A DNA stretch of 64,000 nucleotides. Origin: Isoetes taiwanensis. Lineage: Eukaryota > Streptophyta > Lycopodiopsida > Isoetales > Isoetaceae. Position numbers and translations under genes: made by a program. Positions 25,001-35,989 of the stretch are shown here, piece by piece (positions within the stretch are counted from its first letter, which is position 1; every line of letters starts with the position of its first letter). Where the stretch lies: positions 22,286,320-22,350,319 of the forward strand of contig JAJEKV010000004.1 in the NCBI GenBank assembly GCA_021234155.1, written 5' to 3'. The notes beneath the pieces were generated by a model. It did not search any database and was not told the DNA's origin. It was given only the letters and a program-made list of their open reading frames with translations.

Positions 25001-27346
25001 CTCACGTGAAAGATAAGCCCCATGTGATGTAAGTGTCCTGCAAAAGTCAGATGGAGCTCAAGTTATAGTCATACGGAACTCCAATCATAGTCTTGATTGA
25101 GAAAGTAAATAGATTAAAACCTCCAAACATAGCTTATCAACAATAGGACAAAGCAAATATCCTCTAGCAGTAAGAATCTCTAACCATCATGCCCACAAAA
25201 AAATTTGACATCTGCTAGCAATTTGACATATGACAAATTGTGATACAGTTTTTTATATTTACTTTTTACCTGTTATAGACTCATACTGGAAATGAAATGT
25301 CCTTGAGGTATCATATGGGATTGTTTGACTGAGCCATCCATATGTCTTTTGTTTTCAATTAGATGCTGGCCAAACTTCATAATACGCTATCTCAAATTTC
25401 AATGACACGGACTGTCTGCAATTGTTAAATAAGTCTGCGATTATTAAATAAGTATCTGCAATTATCAAATGACATGCATCATCTATGCGAGTATCCAAAG
25501 ACTTACCACATTGTGCCGTTTCAAATGCAGGAGATCAACCATGGTAAAACTCGCTTGTTGGGAGCTCTTGCATAAGTGGAGCCTCTATAAACAGGATCCA
25601 TGTGGTCATCTTGCCCATGAGATTGCATCTGGCTCAAGTATTTCATTGAAATTTTTTAAGTGCGCGCTCTAAGTATCCACAATTATCATACATTTTAATG
25701 AGAGCAGTTCTTAAAACGTCTAAAGATGTTGCAAGATCAACCTGAATAATGCAAGCATGCATAAGTTTACCATTTGGTAAAGCTTCTGGGTTGCAGCAAA
25801 AAAATTAAAATTATAAGAAAGACTATTTTATCAAGCATCGTTCCTCTTGTTTGCCAAAACTGATCCAGGGCACCCTTATCAATTTCAGCCCGAATGACTT
25901 TGCTTATTGCCACCGTAGAACTAACTAGATCCTTATAAAACACGGGACTTTTTCATGTCCGGCGGCATTAAACGGAGAATGGATGTCGATAATACTAATA
26001 AAAAAGGAATGTGGAAGAACTTTTGGCGTACCTTCTTCTTGCTAATTTCGGTTCGCCAGTGAATCGATCTGAAAGCATTGTATGAGGCTTCGCTATGATG
26101 TTTTTAGGCAACTTTTTAAACAAAACACTACTAACTTCTTATTAGATAGAACAAAAGTCGAAGCTCTGATGGGTCTAATCTCATACTTGAGATTTAAAGG
26201 CGTAAAAGGAAGCAACTCCATGGCTAAAGTTATGGGCATGCTCATGCAAATGTGACACTTTAGATAGGTTATAGTTGAAAATGTTAAATGAAGCTAAACA
26301 TATTACAAAGGTGACATTTTCCAAGTATGATAACATGATATGTTCAAATAGGAAGACGTTCAAGGGTATGTGCATGTATCGATTGTACATTGGCTTAACG
26401 TTCTTTCAAGAAAATGCATCAACGCACACACAGTCATGATACTTTTGAATGTCAAAACCATCGATGTTACCCGAAGCTTGAGGGCATGATTTAAATCTCT
26501 GACGTTTTATAATTCAAATAATAAGAGGATTTGTTTCATATAGATGGAAGTGGAATGAGTGATTAAGCCCATTACAAGTTGAGATGGTTAAAATGTCAAT
26601 TCTTGTAGAAAAGGACCAATGATTGAAAAGGTTGCTTAGGGTATTTGAGCTTTAAGTATGCAATTACTTAAATATCATTGTAAAAATTGCAAATATCATC
26701 AACAACACTTCATGTTCTATTTGCACCATATAGGGAGCCATAAGTTTGTGCCTTCACTTTGTTGGAATTTACTTCACATTTGGAGGTTGCGAGCTGATTG
26801 GCTTGGCAAGCCAATTGATGCAAGTAACGGCAAAGACTAAAAATTTGTGCAAAGTAACCACACTCTCATCGTCCTCGGCCGCACCAAAGACATGCTTCTT
26901 CTCTCCTTCAAATCCCTCTACGGGTAGGCATTGCATATTGGCGTGAGACCCAACTGGATTAGAAATCGTTTCATGGTCTTTGAACTAGAGGGAACTTTCA
27001 GACCATTGATCAGGCCATCCAGTTACCCTTTCGAGAAAGCAAGGCGGCCAGGCTACATTCTTTGTTACCAGTGAATAAGATCCTAAGAATGGCGTTCTTT
27101 TTGTCGAGACCGAAAGTGCATTCAAAGACATTCTCCCGACTCCAAAATAGCCAGGAGAATTTTATCTTCTAGTGTCATGATCTCCGAATCTTCTACTTTG
27201 TAAACCCACGGGGGCATCATCATTTTCCTCCCTGTATTCCTCTCTATCTAACTCATCTTCAGGTGCAACAAAAATCTCAGGATCAGAAAAATCATGTAAC
27301 TGTTCTTCCATAGAGATCAAAGGCTCGGGACCACCACTAATTTCCT
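22002..27346. other. Intergenic AT-rich sequence
   Basis: No gene recognised. Local duplications at 23155-23335 repeat ctttaatattcttgaaaatga three times and atgattagaagaaagggaagaat twice. A short direct repeat of gttgaagcagaggttg lies at about 24322 and 24352. Short open frames on both strands have no domains. Around 26.9-27.3 kb the minus strand may hold decayed downstream sequence of the CACTA fragment that follows. Confidence 0.4.
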
Positions 27347-27709
27347 CTAATTGCCAGCAACATGAATCTCAGAAGTATTACTATTACCTGAATTACCATG
27401 TTGTGTTTCTTGGTCCACCACGGTGCGAGTGAGGTGTGCAAATTCTTCTAACTGCATTGCATCGCAATCTTCATTCCTGCCTTTATCCATGTCATGGTGC
27501 TGGTTGAAACCAAGAATTACATTTTCTGTCCGCAAATGTCTTACATAATCTGCATGTTTAAATGACAAACCATTGGGATTCACAATTACACACCTCTCGC
27601 ATTTGCAAATGCAGTTCCTCACCACAGCCCTCGATTTGTGGATGCTTGCCAACAAAGCCCACTTGTTCCTTGCGTCGTGATCCCAACATGTTGAGTTAGG
27701 AATCACCAT
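27347..27709 (-). pseudogene. CACTA (En/Spm) transposase-associated domain fragment
   Basis: The minus-strand frame of 120 codons resembles the plant transposase-associated domain that sits at the N-terminus of CACTA proteins. It has a CICKCERC cysteine cluster, then a spacer, then DYVRHLRTENVILGF and a nearby His-rich QHHDMD, which follows the family pattern of a CPC..C cluster followed by V..HL...GF. An acidic region follows in another frame downstream (to about 27200), as is common in CACTA proteins. The DDE core and the CACTA-type termini are not visible here. Domain identity rests on pattern memory, not on a search. Confidence 0.5.
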
Positions 27710-29875
27710 ACCAGCTGGATTCTTGAGTCTACATTTCTAACAGAGGCATAGCTTCATGCGGCTCCTAGACGTGACTTGGGGCCTCTCCGATCCGCCTGAT
27801 CTGTATCCGTTCGTCATTGTCATTGGAGTAAAAGTTCTAGACAAACTAAAGGCTCCTATCGTATTGGAGACTATTATAAAACATCCCAATTTTTAAACCA
27901 TATGTTTATACCGTATGGTTTCAAGTAGTATTAGTATGGGTGAAGCATATGTTGGTGACGGGGGCTCCTAAGTTATGGTCGAAAAGGAGTATGTTGTGTT
28001 TGTGTTAGGGTTTAATTTTTTTTGGCGCAGGATCTTCTGGAGAGTCAGGTCGCCGCAAGCTTGGGCACATGGGTTTCTTAGAGTTCGTGGATTGGATTGT
28101 TTCAAACCATTTGTATGTGTTGAATTTGGTTTTGCGTGTCGGTTTGGTTTTTTTTTTGCACATCGTGTTTCTTTTCTCTTCCTCAAGAAAGAAAGAGTAG
28201 ATAGGTGCATCCTCGGAATTGGTTTTCTGTGGTCGGTGATTTTCATCTCGGTTGGATTGGGCATTGTTTATGCTCGAGTTTGGTTTCCGGCCGTTTTTGC
28301 TCTTGGGTTTGCATCATAAAGTGGTCAGGCTTGTTGCTTGTGGAAATTTTAGCTAAAGCAAACCATGCATTTGACAAGGTTAGAGAGGCTAATGATTTTG
28401 CATTTTCTTGTATAGATAGCCACGACGTTGTAAGCCTCAACCTAAGTTGATCCATCAATGGTTAATTTAGTTACTATTGTTCTATTCTAGTGAATATGAT
28501 TTGGTTTTGCTAACTGTTGTATGTCGAGACACGTTTGGAAGATGTGAACCTAATGGCCTCTTCACACGTGGAGCACTATTTTGTTGGCGCAGATATAAGG
28601 CATTGCCTTCTTCCCATGTTTCATATTTTATTTTTCTACATAGATGGAACACTATTTATTTTGCTGCAGATATAATGCATTGCCTTCTTCACATGCTTCA
28701 TATTTTATTTGCCTTTGTCCGCTTGAGACTATCTTGTTTGGATCTCTAGCAATGGGCTTCGGTCCCTTTGTGCGGTATGATGGCCTCACTTGACCAAAGA
28801 TGGAAACCTTGCAGTGGTTCACCTCCCTAGGCTCTACCTCATCTTTTAGTATGTTGAATCTAGTTTCCGAGGACGTTAAAACCCAATTCAATTCAATTCA
28901 ATTCTTTTCAGTTTGCTATTCATAGTGGTCATGTATCACAAATTTATGGAAAAATCCAAATGTGGTCGTTTGACCCCATCTTATTTTGTAGGGAATGGCC
29001 GTAATGCCTCATATGGGATATCCCCCAATGATCCCCAAAAAATCTTACACACCCCAAACAATAATACACCCCAAACTTCTTGCTTATTATGTGGCTCGGC
29101 AACATTCCATAGCAACTTCGAAGTCTTCCGGGTTTATCACAAGTACCAAAGGCAATCTCTCAAGGCCTAATATCCTTCAAAACAATATCTCAAGGTCTTT
29201 TCTCGGATCAATAATCACAAACTAGATTTGATTCTCGCAATTGGTCATTGGGCTCCTTTCTATTGAATTTGCGGCTTTCAAGATAACACGTGGCTTCTCC
29301 AACTTCTTGTCTCCCCTTCTAATCAATACCACAAGACAACGGGGTCGACTACATTGGTCATTGTCTCCGCTTGTCCGCTGTATGGTCGGCTACTAACAGA
29401 TGGTGGGTGTTGTAACAAATGGACTTCTTCCCTTCCCTTCTCCTTTCCTCCCCTCTCCATACACATGATCGTTGCCTCCCCTACTAGTGTCCTTCCTTAA
29501 TAATAGTCAATGGGCCTTTGTTCATCGTTGCATTGTCTCCCCCTTTTTCATAATATATTGCTCCCTTCAAACATATAAAAAGCGCTTCCGATAAATTAGA
29601 AATATCTTTTGTAGTCACGACCTCGTCTCCTTTTGATATGTCTCGACCCTATCTAATATCACTATTCCTTTTTATAATACAATGGTCTTCCCTTATATAG
29701 GTTAATAGAAGTGCCTGTTACAATAACACATTGATATTATTTTTAATAACATTTATCCCTTGCTCTCATATTCTGGGCGACATGCAGGATTAATAGTTTA
29801 CGTAGCTTTGCAACTATCTAATTATATATCATGATCCCATCTTATGTTACAATTCATGTCCCTTATTATAGGTTA
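27710..29875. other. Intergenic sequence
   Basis: Open frames at 27975-28319 (plus) and its shadow on the other strand contain no recognisable domain. A phrase ccttcaaaacaatatctcaagg at about 29170 recurs at about 33640, showing another dispersed repeat pair. The rest is low-information AT-rich DNA. Confidence 0.4.
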
Positions 29876-29970
29876 ATGAGATGAGATGAGATGAGATGAG
29901 ATGAGATGAGATGAGATGAGATGAGATGAGATGAGATGAGATGAGATGAGATGAGATGAGATGAGATGAG
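29876..29970. repeat. Microsatellite (ATGAG)19
   Basis: Nineteen perfect units of ATGAG (CTCAT on the other strand) with no interruption. Confidence 0.97.
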
Positions 29971-30124
29971 AGTTTTAATGTCCATGAGAACCCAATCGAA
30001 GTTATGGAACTAGAAAAAAAAAAAGGGCATGAGCCCCAATGCAATAGAGAGGCCCAAATAAAATAGGACATGGGAACATGGGACTAAGCCTTGTTAAAAA
30101 AAAGAAACGTAATAGGAAAGAAAC

Positions 30125-31863
30125 AACAAAGAAACAATGAGATGGGGAAGATGATATTGCTCGGCCTTCTAAGGTCAGCGCAAAACGGGCGCGGAAGCTA
30201 CCGCCAGCTTTTGATGATACGTGATCCCCGTGATATGGTGCAAAAAGAGGTAAATAATTCAGTTGAAAGTTCTTTGCCATCGCTGGTGATTGCTCCGTGG
30301 GTTCTTGAAGAAAGGGATTTTCCTCCCTTGCAAGAAAGGCCAAAGTAAGGGAGTGGAAGTTAATGGGAATTTGCATCAAACAGCACGTAATCTAGTCCTA
30401 ATGTAGGTGCTCAGCCCCAGGCAAATGATAGTGCTTGGAAGTCATCTGATTCTGTTACAAAAATTTCATATCAAAGATTTAGTGATTGGCTTTGTAAAGA
30501 TATATCTAGTGCATCTAGAAAGGCAAGGGTAGCAGCTACTTTATAGGTATTGTCTGAAGGGAATAAGGATGAGTTGTCCGCAATCTTGGACACATTGAAA
30601 GCTCGACAGACTCTTTTTCAACAACGATTGCCTCCGTGATGATATATTTTACCAAACCGGCCGCCGGGATGTAGTTGAAGCTTCTGGTATTCCTGTGGTT
30701 GAGGTGGACCATCAAGCTCATATTAAGTGTGCTGAGAACCTATCCTCATGTGCAATCCTTGGTTATTTTACTGGTGGCTATTTGGATTTTTCACGGTTCC
30801 GTATTTAGCTATCTCGGCTTTTGAGACGCCTTTAGTTGTTGGCGAAAAACTTTGTTCTTATTATGTTTGAAAGTAGTGATGCAGTGACTCTTTGGTATCA
30901 AGAGGGATTGATCCACTTGGTGGGGAGTATATGATGTATCAGTATTACTCTCCTGGTTTTACACCAGATATGGTTCGCGCATTAAAGATGCCTTGTTGGT
31001 TCTCGATACCTAATCTTCCTCCTGATCTAATGGCTCATCAATTTCTAGTTGCAATTGCAACTGGTCTTGGGGTTCATATCTCACATTCCATCATGAATGG
31101 TCCGAGGATTTGTGTCTCAATGCCAGTGGACTCGGCTTTACCAGATTGTGTAGTGGTGAAAAGTGGGCCTTGGTATAAGAAGTTGGGTCTTAAGCTTCTG
31201 AATGGTCCAGAATTAGCCCGTCTGTTTCCTGACAAAGAGGCTTTTGCTAGCTTTCGTCGAGGCACTCGTGCATCTCAGGCATCTGTTCAACCTTCTTCTC
31301 AGGCTCACGCTCCCATTGTTACTTCTTCATCTTTTCATGATCAATCTTTACCAGTTGTGTCGCACTCCTCATTCATGGAAGATGCTCTAATTCCAGTTCC
31401 GACAGTGTCGTCTTTAGCGCCATCATCTGTACCTGTAGTTCATTCTTCTCTCCATGTTGATGCTTCTTCCTCTCATGTTTCTGAGGTTGTTATGGCTGAT
31501 GGTCCTAATCTTCTGTGCGCAAAAGAGTCATGGCAGCAGGTCAATTGGAAGAAGGCGGCAAGGAAGAAGTCTGTTATGTCATCTCACGAGGCTATCCCGC
31601 CTCGTTCTATTCAGTGGCATGATAATTTGATGTCTGTTGATGCTCATCTCGATGTGGTAGACCATGTTGATTGTGATGAGGCCATTAAACGCCTCAAGGT
31701 GGCACAAGGAGTGTGAGTATATACTGTGTATGGTGGTTTTGCTTAGCGGACTATTTCGTCCTCTAGGTTTTGAGTCCCATGTCACAGGTCCCTTGTATGT
31801 ATCTTGATTTTTCTTGATAATAGATTGTCGTCCTTCAAAGAAAAAAAAACAAAGAAACAATGA
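30125..31863 (+). mobile_element. LINE-type retroposon carrying only a DUF4283 gene
   Basis: A 16-bp perfect direct repeat (aacaaagaaacaatga, 30125-30140 and 31848-31863) flanks an insert of about 1.7 kb. The insert ends in a short A-rich tail after tccttcaaag, as expected for target-primed reverse transcription in plus orientation. It carries one decayed reading frame of DUF4283 type, the domain found in plant LINE ORF1 proteins, and no endonuclease or reverse transcriptase. It is therefore an ORF1-only non-autonomous element, a LINE with a large internal deletion, or a retrocopy of a DUF4283 gene. The insert interior starts near 30141. Confidence 0.7.
30141..31716 (+). pseudogene. DUF4283-domain (LINE ORF1-like) protein, broken
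   Basis: The first part is interrupted: a KVSAKRARKLPPAFDD stretch near 30170, then a VLEERDFPPLQ piece at about 30305 typical of the region before the domain. The domain itself runs from a CAILGYFTGGYLDF stretch (about 30750) through a stop and frame change to the continuous frame 30892-31716. That frame has FTPDMVRALKMPCWFSIPNL, an NGPRICVSMPVD stretch (family pattern aRvCVe.dl) and VVKSGPWYKKLG. The domain is thought to bind RNA in LINE ORF1 proteins. The C-terminal part is Ser/His-rich and ends at a TGA at 31714. The CCHC knuckle that often follows DUF4283 is absent. At least three disruptions lie upstream of 30892. Confidence 0.6.
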
Positions 31864-32118
31864 ATATCGTCCAACCAAGGTTTATGAGGCTAGTGGTCAC
31901 AAATGATAGTTGTGCCTCCCCTGTTTGCCCACCTTTTTTTGTAGCCTAGCCTCGCGTACTTTGCACAACTTCCGTCATCGCCTGGTCAGTTTGTATCAGG
32001 GACAGATTCTCCTGGATTGAAAAACTAGTATTCTTCAGGTGGCTGTTGTCTGAAGGACATACAGTCTGTCCTGAGCGGTCTTGAACTATACCACAATAGG
32101 ACGAGGTCGATCCGGTCT

Positions 32119-32524
32119 TTAGGCCTTAACTCTTCGGGTTGTGATGATACTAGGTTGCTGAATGTGCATAATATATGTGAGAAAGTGTGCAGCTTGTTTA
32201 GTATCCGAGAAAGGTCCTCCCTCAAGTATCCCTACTACATGCAAATTCAGGCCTCTGTCTTCATCCGGATAATGTAAGGGGGATGGACCCTGCTTTGCAT
32301 GGCTGTGAGAATCCATATGGAAGCCTGGTTGCATCTGTACATCAGTCATTACATCGTCTGTGTCTGAGGCTAGGCCTTTCTAAGCCATGGCGTTCGTGCT
32401 TCTCTCTGGCTCCAGGTTCATCTATGTGAGGGCATCTGCACATTGCGGTCACCTCAAGAAGTAGGACACCATAGATGTACATGTCTATTTTGCTGGTATT
32501 GGAAGAGAACCCATTTGGCATCAT
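32119..32524 (-). pseudogene. Receptor-like kinase C-terminal fragment
   Basis: On the minus strand the frame ending at 32342 reads SNTSKIDMYIYGVLLLEV, which corresponds to kinase subdomain IX (normally the K.DVYSFGVLLLE pattern), with DMYIYG in place of DVYSFG. A following HIDEPGAR stretch and an RPSLRHRRCND piece resemble the region leading to subdomain XI (RPSM..V). The next frame (32119-32349) may continue the C-terminal tail with LEGGPF. The extracellular part, ATP-binding loop and catalytic loop are absent. It is a small remnant of one plant receptor kinase gene; the subfamily is not determinable. Confidence 0.45.
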
Positions 32525-34126
32525 ATATCATATATGCCTCCTATAAGTTGTGTGAGTATGATGACGAACTACTAGTCTAAAAAGTCAAAAGTTTGAGACT
32601 TTGGATTCAAGCATTTATATCTACATGAAAATGTTTGGGGCATGGCATCAAGTTGAGCGAAATGGAACAACTTATGGTTGGCGTGACCAATGTCCATATT
32701 CGTCCATGCTCGAACATTGTTAGGCTATAATGACCCAAACATAAAAATGAATAAAGTTCTGTTGGTTCAAAAGAGAAGCAATTGTAACAAAGTGACAACT
32801 AGAATTACTGAATTGCATCTAAATTTTGTGCATTGTTTGCCCGTGTAGCTCCTAATATGTTGCGTAGTGAATAGTCCCTTGGCAATTCTAGTACAATTTG
32901 AAATGCTTGTATAGCCTTGTCATATTGTCGGGATACATATTTATAGAGTAGACCCAACACTGTGGATATCTGTGATCATATGGCGATATTCTAGCACCAT
33001 CTTGAAACAACTTTGTAACTTAGAAACTAGACATAATCAATCTTGTGGGCAGTATAACTCAAAGAAGGTTTTGGAGGGGGGGGGGAGGGGGGAGAGGGCA
33101 GTAGACGTACCTCTCAATGGTTCAAATGGCCAATCTCTTTTGTTGGCACAAGCGTGGTAATTTAGGATGATAATGCAACCAGTCAGCCATGCAAATAATT
33201 TAAAGCTTCTACTTGCTCAAAATCTACCAAGAATTCATCAGTGTCTAAGGTATGGAGGATTGTTACATGTCCTAAAGGAGCCGTTAAATCCTAAATCACT
33301 ATAAATGTATGTTGCCTTTAAATGAGCTCTCTAATATCACTCTTCTAAAAGGTATAACGCATCACAATAGACATATATTTCTTCTCATCCAGCATTCTAG
33401 AAGTGCTCCCTTGCTCCAGCTTCACAAATGTCATATGCCCTTTAGGATAACATATCTATTATACGAGATTGCTTAACATTTTTCTTCAATAGTTATTCCT
33501 TGAACAACTTTCTCACATTTCAGCACCATAGAGATTGATGCCTCACAAGAACTTGAAGTCCGCATGCTTTTGTCAATCATGGCCAAACGAAGGAATTATC
33601 TGAAGTCCTAACATCCTTCAAACCAATATCTCAAATCGTAATAATATCCTTCAAACAATATCTCAAGGCATTGTGACAAAATTATAAGTGATGGAATATG
33701 AAGTAATGCGATGGCAATCTTGGATTAGTTGTGTAAGGAACACATAGTGAAAACTTGTTGCACAATTAGTTGTTTTAAGGGTGAAGGTGACGTGGCAAGG
33801 TAAGTGATGAGGCGTCAAATGTATGATAAGGTGACATGGAAAAAATTTGGTGACCTAGAAATGTAGTAACATTGGAAAGATATCGTCATTTTGGTGCAAA
33901 CTTGGAAATGTGCTTTGAAAGACATATAATGGTGAAACGCTAAGGTCCCCATATAGAAGTCCAAAGCTTTGATATGCCAAGAAAAGCACAGCCTTAAGAG
34001 ATGTTTTCTGATTAATCTGCATGTTAACCATCATATAAAATATTATTCTCCTCTACCCCATGAAGCTTAATATAATATGCTTGAAATAAAACTTAAAAAT
34101 TAGGATGCTTTCCCACATAAATCAAT
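32525..34126. other. Intergenic sequence with G-run
   Basis: No gene recognised. A purine-rich stretch at about 33072-33100 (ggagg, then ten or more g, then agggg...) could form a G-quadruplex. The repeat phrase shared with about 29.17 kb occurs near 33640. The remainder is AT-rich without supported features. Confidence 0.4.
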
Positions 34127-34174
34127 ATCTAGGGAAGGCAGCACTCTAATATCCAGGGAGGGCAGCACTCTAAT
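34127..34174 (+). repeat. 24-bp tandem duplication
   Basis: Two units of the form c(t/c)agggaaggcagcactcta head to tail with one or two differences. Confidence 0.85.
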
Positions 34175-34331
34175 ACAAGAAACATGAAGCCAGAAAGTGA
34201 TATGTGATACTGTGTTAGATGTAGGACAAGCAGTAACCAAATCAGTCACTAGTCACTGGCAACCAGAATTTCAAATGTGATTAGGAACTTCCGAATTAAA
34301 TATTTAGGTCACAAAGACCATCAATCAGAAT

Positions 34332-34416
34332 AAGGGAAAGTCCCTCCGGGCTTGATTCCGGAGGGGAAACCCTGCCGACCCCCCCTCTGGAATCAAGCCC
34401 GGAGGGACTTTGCCCT
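34332..34416. repeat. Strong GC-rich hairpin, 35-nt arms
   Basis: The arm 34332-34366 (aagggaaagtccctccgggc...) pairs with 34382-34416 with about three mismatches around a 15-nt loop. It directly abuts the outer end of the large inverted repeat at 34418. The pairing is long enough to form a cruciform or a small-RNA-type hairpin. Confidence 0.9.
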
Positions 34417-34417
34417 A

Positions 34418-35189
34418 CCGGAAAAGACGACTGGAGCCAATCCAGCCATTAGGGTTTTTTTGAGATTAAAAAAGGGCCTTCAAAACATGCCAACTAAGCC
34501 AAATGAAGATAAATGAACTACCAATCAGAAATCAGAGCCTGACGGGTCCAGTCAGCAAAACTATTATAACTAACTCACTTGATCACATTTTCTAGCATAA
34601 CTATTGATAGAAAAGTCCAAATGAGCTCTCGTTTAGTGCAATAGATAGATCTCGTTGAGATCTTTCCAACCTTAGGTGCTTTGCACATATTTTAACCATT
34701 TATGATTGTCAAAACTCCAAACAATATGGTTTTTACCATTTTTTAGTATCCTACGGGGCTAAAAGATATGCAAACCACCCAAGGTTGGAAAGATCTCAAT
34801 GAGATCTATCTATTGCACCAAACAAGAGCTCATTTGGACTTTTCTATCAACACTTATGCTAGAAAATGTGATCCAGTGAGTTAGTTATAACTGTTTTGCT
34901 GACTGGATTACCAGTTCTGTTTTCTGATTGGTAGTTCATATAGCTTAGTCAGCAATTCTTAGAAGGCCCTTTTATGATCTCAAAAAATCCCTAATGGTCG
35001 CCACGTGGTGATAAAAATCAGAACAGCAGGTAAAAACAGCGGAATACAGAGTAAGAAAAACTGAACGCAGGGTAAAAAATGACAGAACGGAGAGTAAAAT
35101 CCTTGCACGATTTTCAGAAAAAGAAACAGGGACACGTGTCGCAATTCGAATGGAGGACAGGGCTGGATTGGCTCCAGTCGTCTTTTCCG
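34418..35189. repeat. Large inverted repeat / fold-back element
   Basis: The left arm 34418-34694 is matched in reverse complement by 34758-34997 and then, after a 165-bp interruption, by 35161-35189. Landmarks: ggaaaagacgactggagcc at 34420 against ggctccagtcgtcttttcc at 35170; the ccattaggg end against ccctaatgg; aactaccaatcagaaa against ttctgattggtagtt; gatctttccaacctt against aaggttggaaagatc. Identity by eye is about 85-90%. The inner spacer is about 63 bp. No coding sequence is present. It has the form of a fold-back transposon, with something inserted into the right arm or deleted from the left. Confidence 0.85.
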
Positions 35190-35410
35190 TTAACTGTAAA
35201 GGACGGTTGTCCCACATTCAGCCATTTTATCCAATAGATGTGTGACACGTGTCCTCTTTCCAAACACAGAAAGTCGTCCAAAAATTTTACTCTGATTTCT
35301 GTTTTTTTTACGCGACGTTCTGTCGCTTTTACTCTCCTTTCTGTTTTTTTTACTTGACATTCCGTTGTTTTTTCCTGATGCCGGTACACATGGCGACGTC
35401 AGAGTGGTCC
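34998..35410. repeat. Second, nested inverted repeat with internal 25-33 bp repeats
   Basis: The extra segment in the right arm (34998-35160) is itself imperfectly inverted at about 35225-35410: cacgtggt.. against ..acatggcg, ggacacgtgtcg against tgacacgtgtcc, and several copies of a ttttactctccgttctgt-like unit on one side paired with acagaacggagagtaaaa-like units on the other. Within each arm the unit is repeated about three times. Read on the minus strand the repeats produce a spurious periodic Arg/Lys/Glu-rich translation, which should not be taken as a coiled-coil protein. Confidence 0.65.
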
Positions 35411-35449
35411 AACCGTACCTTTACGTTAATGCAAAGGCCTATCGCCTGC

Positions 35450-35471
35450 CGCCGCCGGTCGGCCGGCGGCG
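35450..35471. repeat. GC-rich palindrome
   Basis: Perfect 9-bp arms CGCCGCCGG and CCGGCGGCG around TCGG. Flanking aaaggcctat and ataggcc/aggccttt phrases add a second, outer layer of dyad symmetry (about 35433-35499). Confidence 0.85.
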
Positions 35472-35746
35472 CTTTCTGGGCAAAAATAGGCCAGAGGCCT
35501 TTCCCCTTATCCGAAATCACAACAATCGCTTAACTGGAAAGCTCCATCAATCGCTTAAACGGAAATCACAACAAATGGAAAGTGGTACAATCTTTATAGC
35601 CGAAAGTGGCTTAACATCTAGAGTGGTACCATCGATAGAAAATTCCATATCCCACGATTGCTTTTAAAGTAATGTAAAGACTAGAAAAAGGACACGGAAG
35701 AAAAACAAACACCCTAGGGCGCAGCAAAGAAAACAGATGGGGAAAT

Positions 35747-35932
35747 TGTTGAAATGATGGCTAAGATTCTGCTTCTAATCGTTGCACCTGAAGCAATTAA
35801 TGTAACAGAAAGAGTGGGCATTAATTGCTTGTATTATTCGTTGTACATACCATAAATATGAAGGAGAACCCACGGGATGGGCACCTTATTCTTTGCATTT
35901 GCTTGTGTTCCTTTCTGATCAAGATTGTTTCA
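35747..35932 (+). repeat. 5' LTR of copia element
   Basis: Begins TGTTGAAATGATGG and ends GATTGTTTCA, giving the TG...CA ends. A TATA-like ataaatatg lies at about 35851. The 186-bp length is short for a copia LTR. Its partner is 40393-40578. Confidence 0.95.
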
Positions 35933-35948
35933 TGGTATCAGAGCTCTG
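35933..35948 (+). promoter_or_regulatory. Primer-binding site (initiator tRNA-Met type)
   Basis: TGGTATCAGAGC directly follows the 5' LTR. This is the standard copia primer-binding sequence complementary to the 3' end of initiator tRNA-Met. Confidence 0.95.
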
Positions 35949-35989
35949 AAACAAGAGACAGAGTTGTGTGAATCAGAGAGTGACCAGAG

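Noticed and set aside
27975-28319. Hydrophobic 114-codon open frame as a membrane protein gene
   Set aside because: The opposite strand is equally open (27968-28264) and the stretch is T/G-rich. No domain or gene context.
29847-30071. Open frame with SSHLI repeats
   Set aside because: Artefact of the ATGAG microsatellite read on the minus strand.
35114-35389. Minus-strand open frame with periodic KKTERRVK-like repeats, resembling a coiled-coil protein
   Set aside because: It is a translation of the short repeats inside the nested inverted repeat. The opposite arm gives a mirror-image frame, and there is no start context or neighbour gene.
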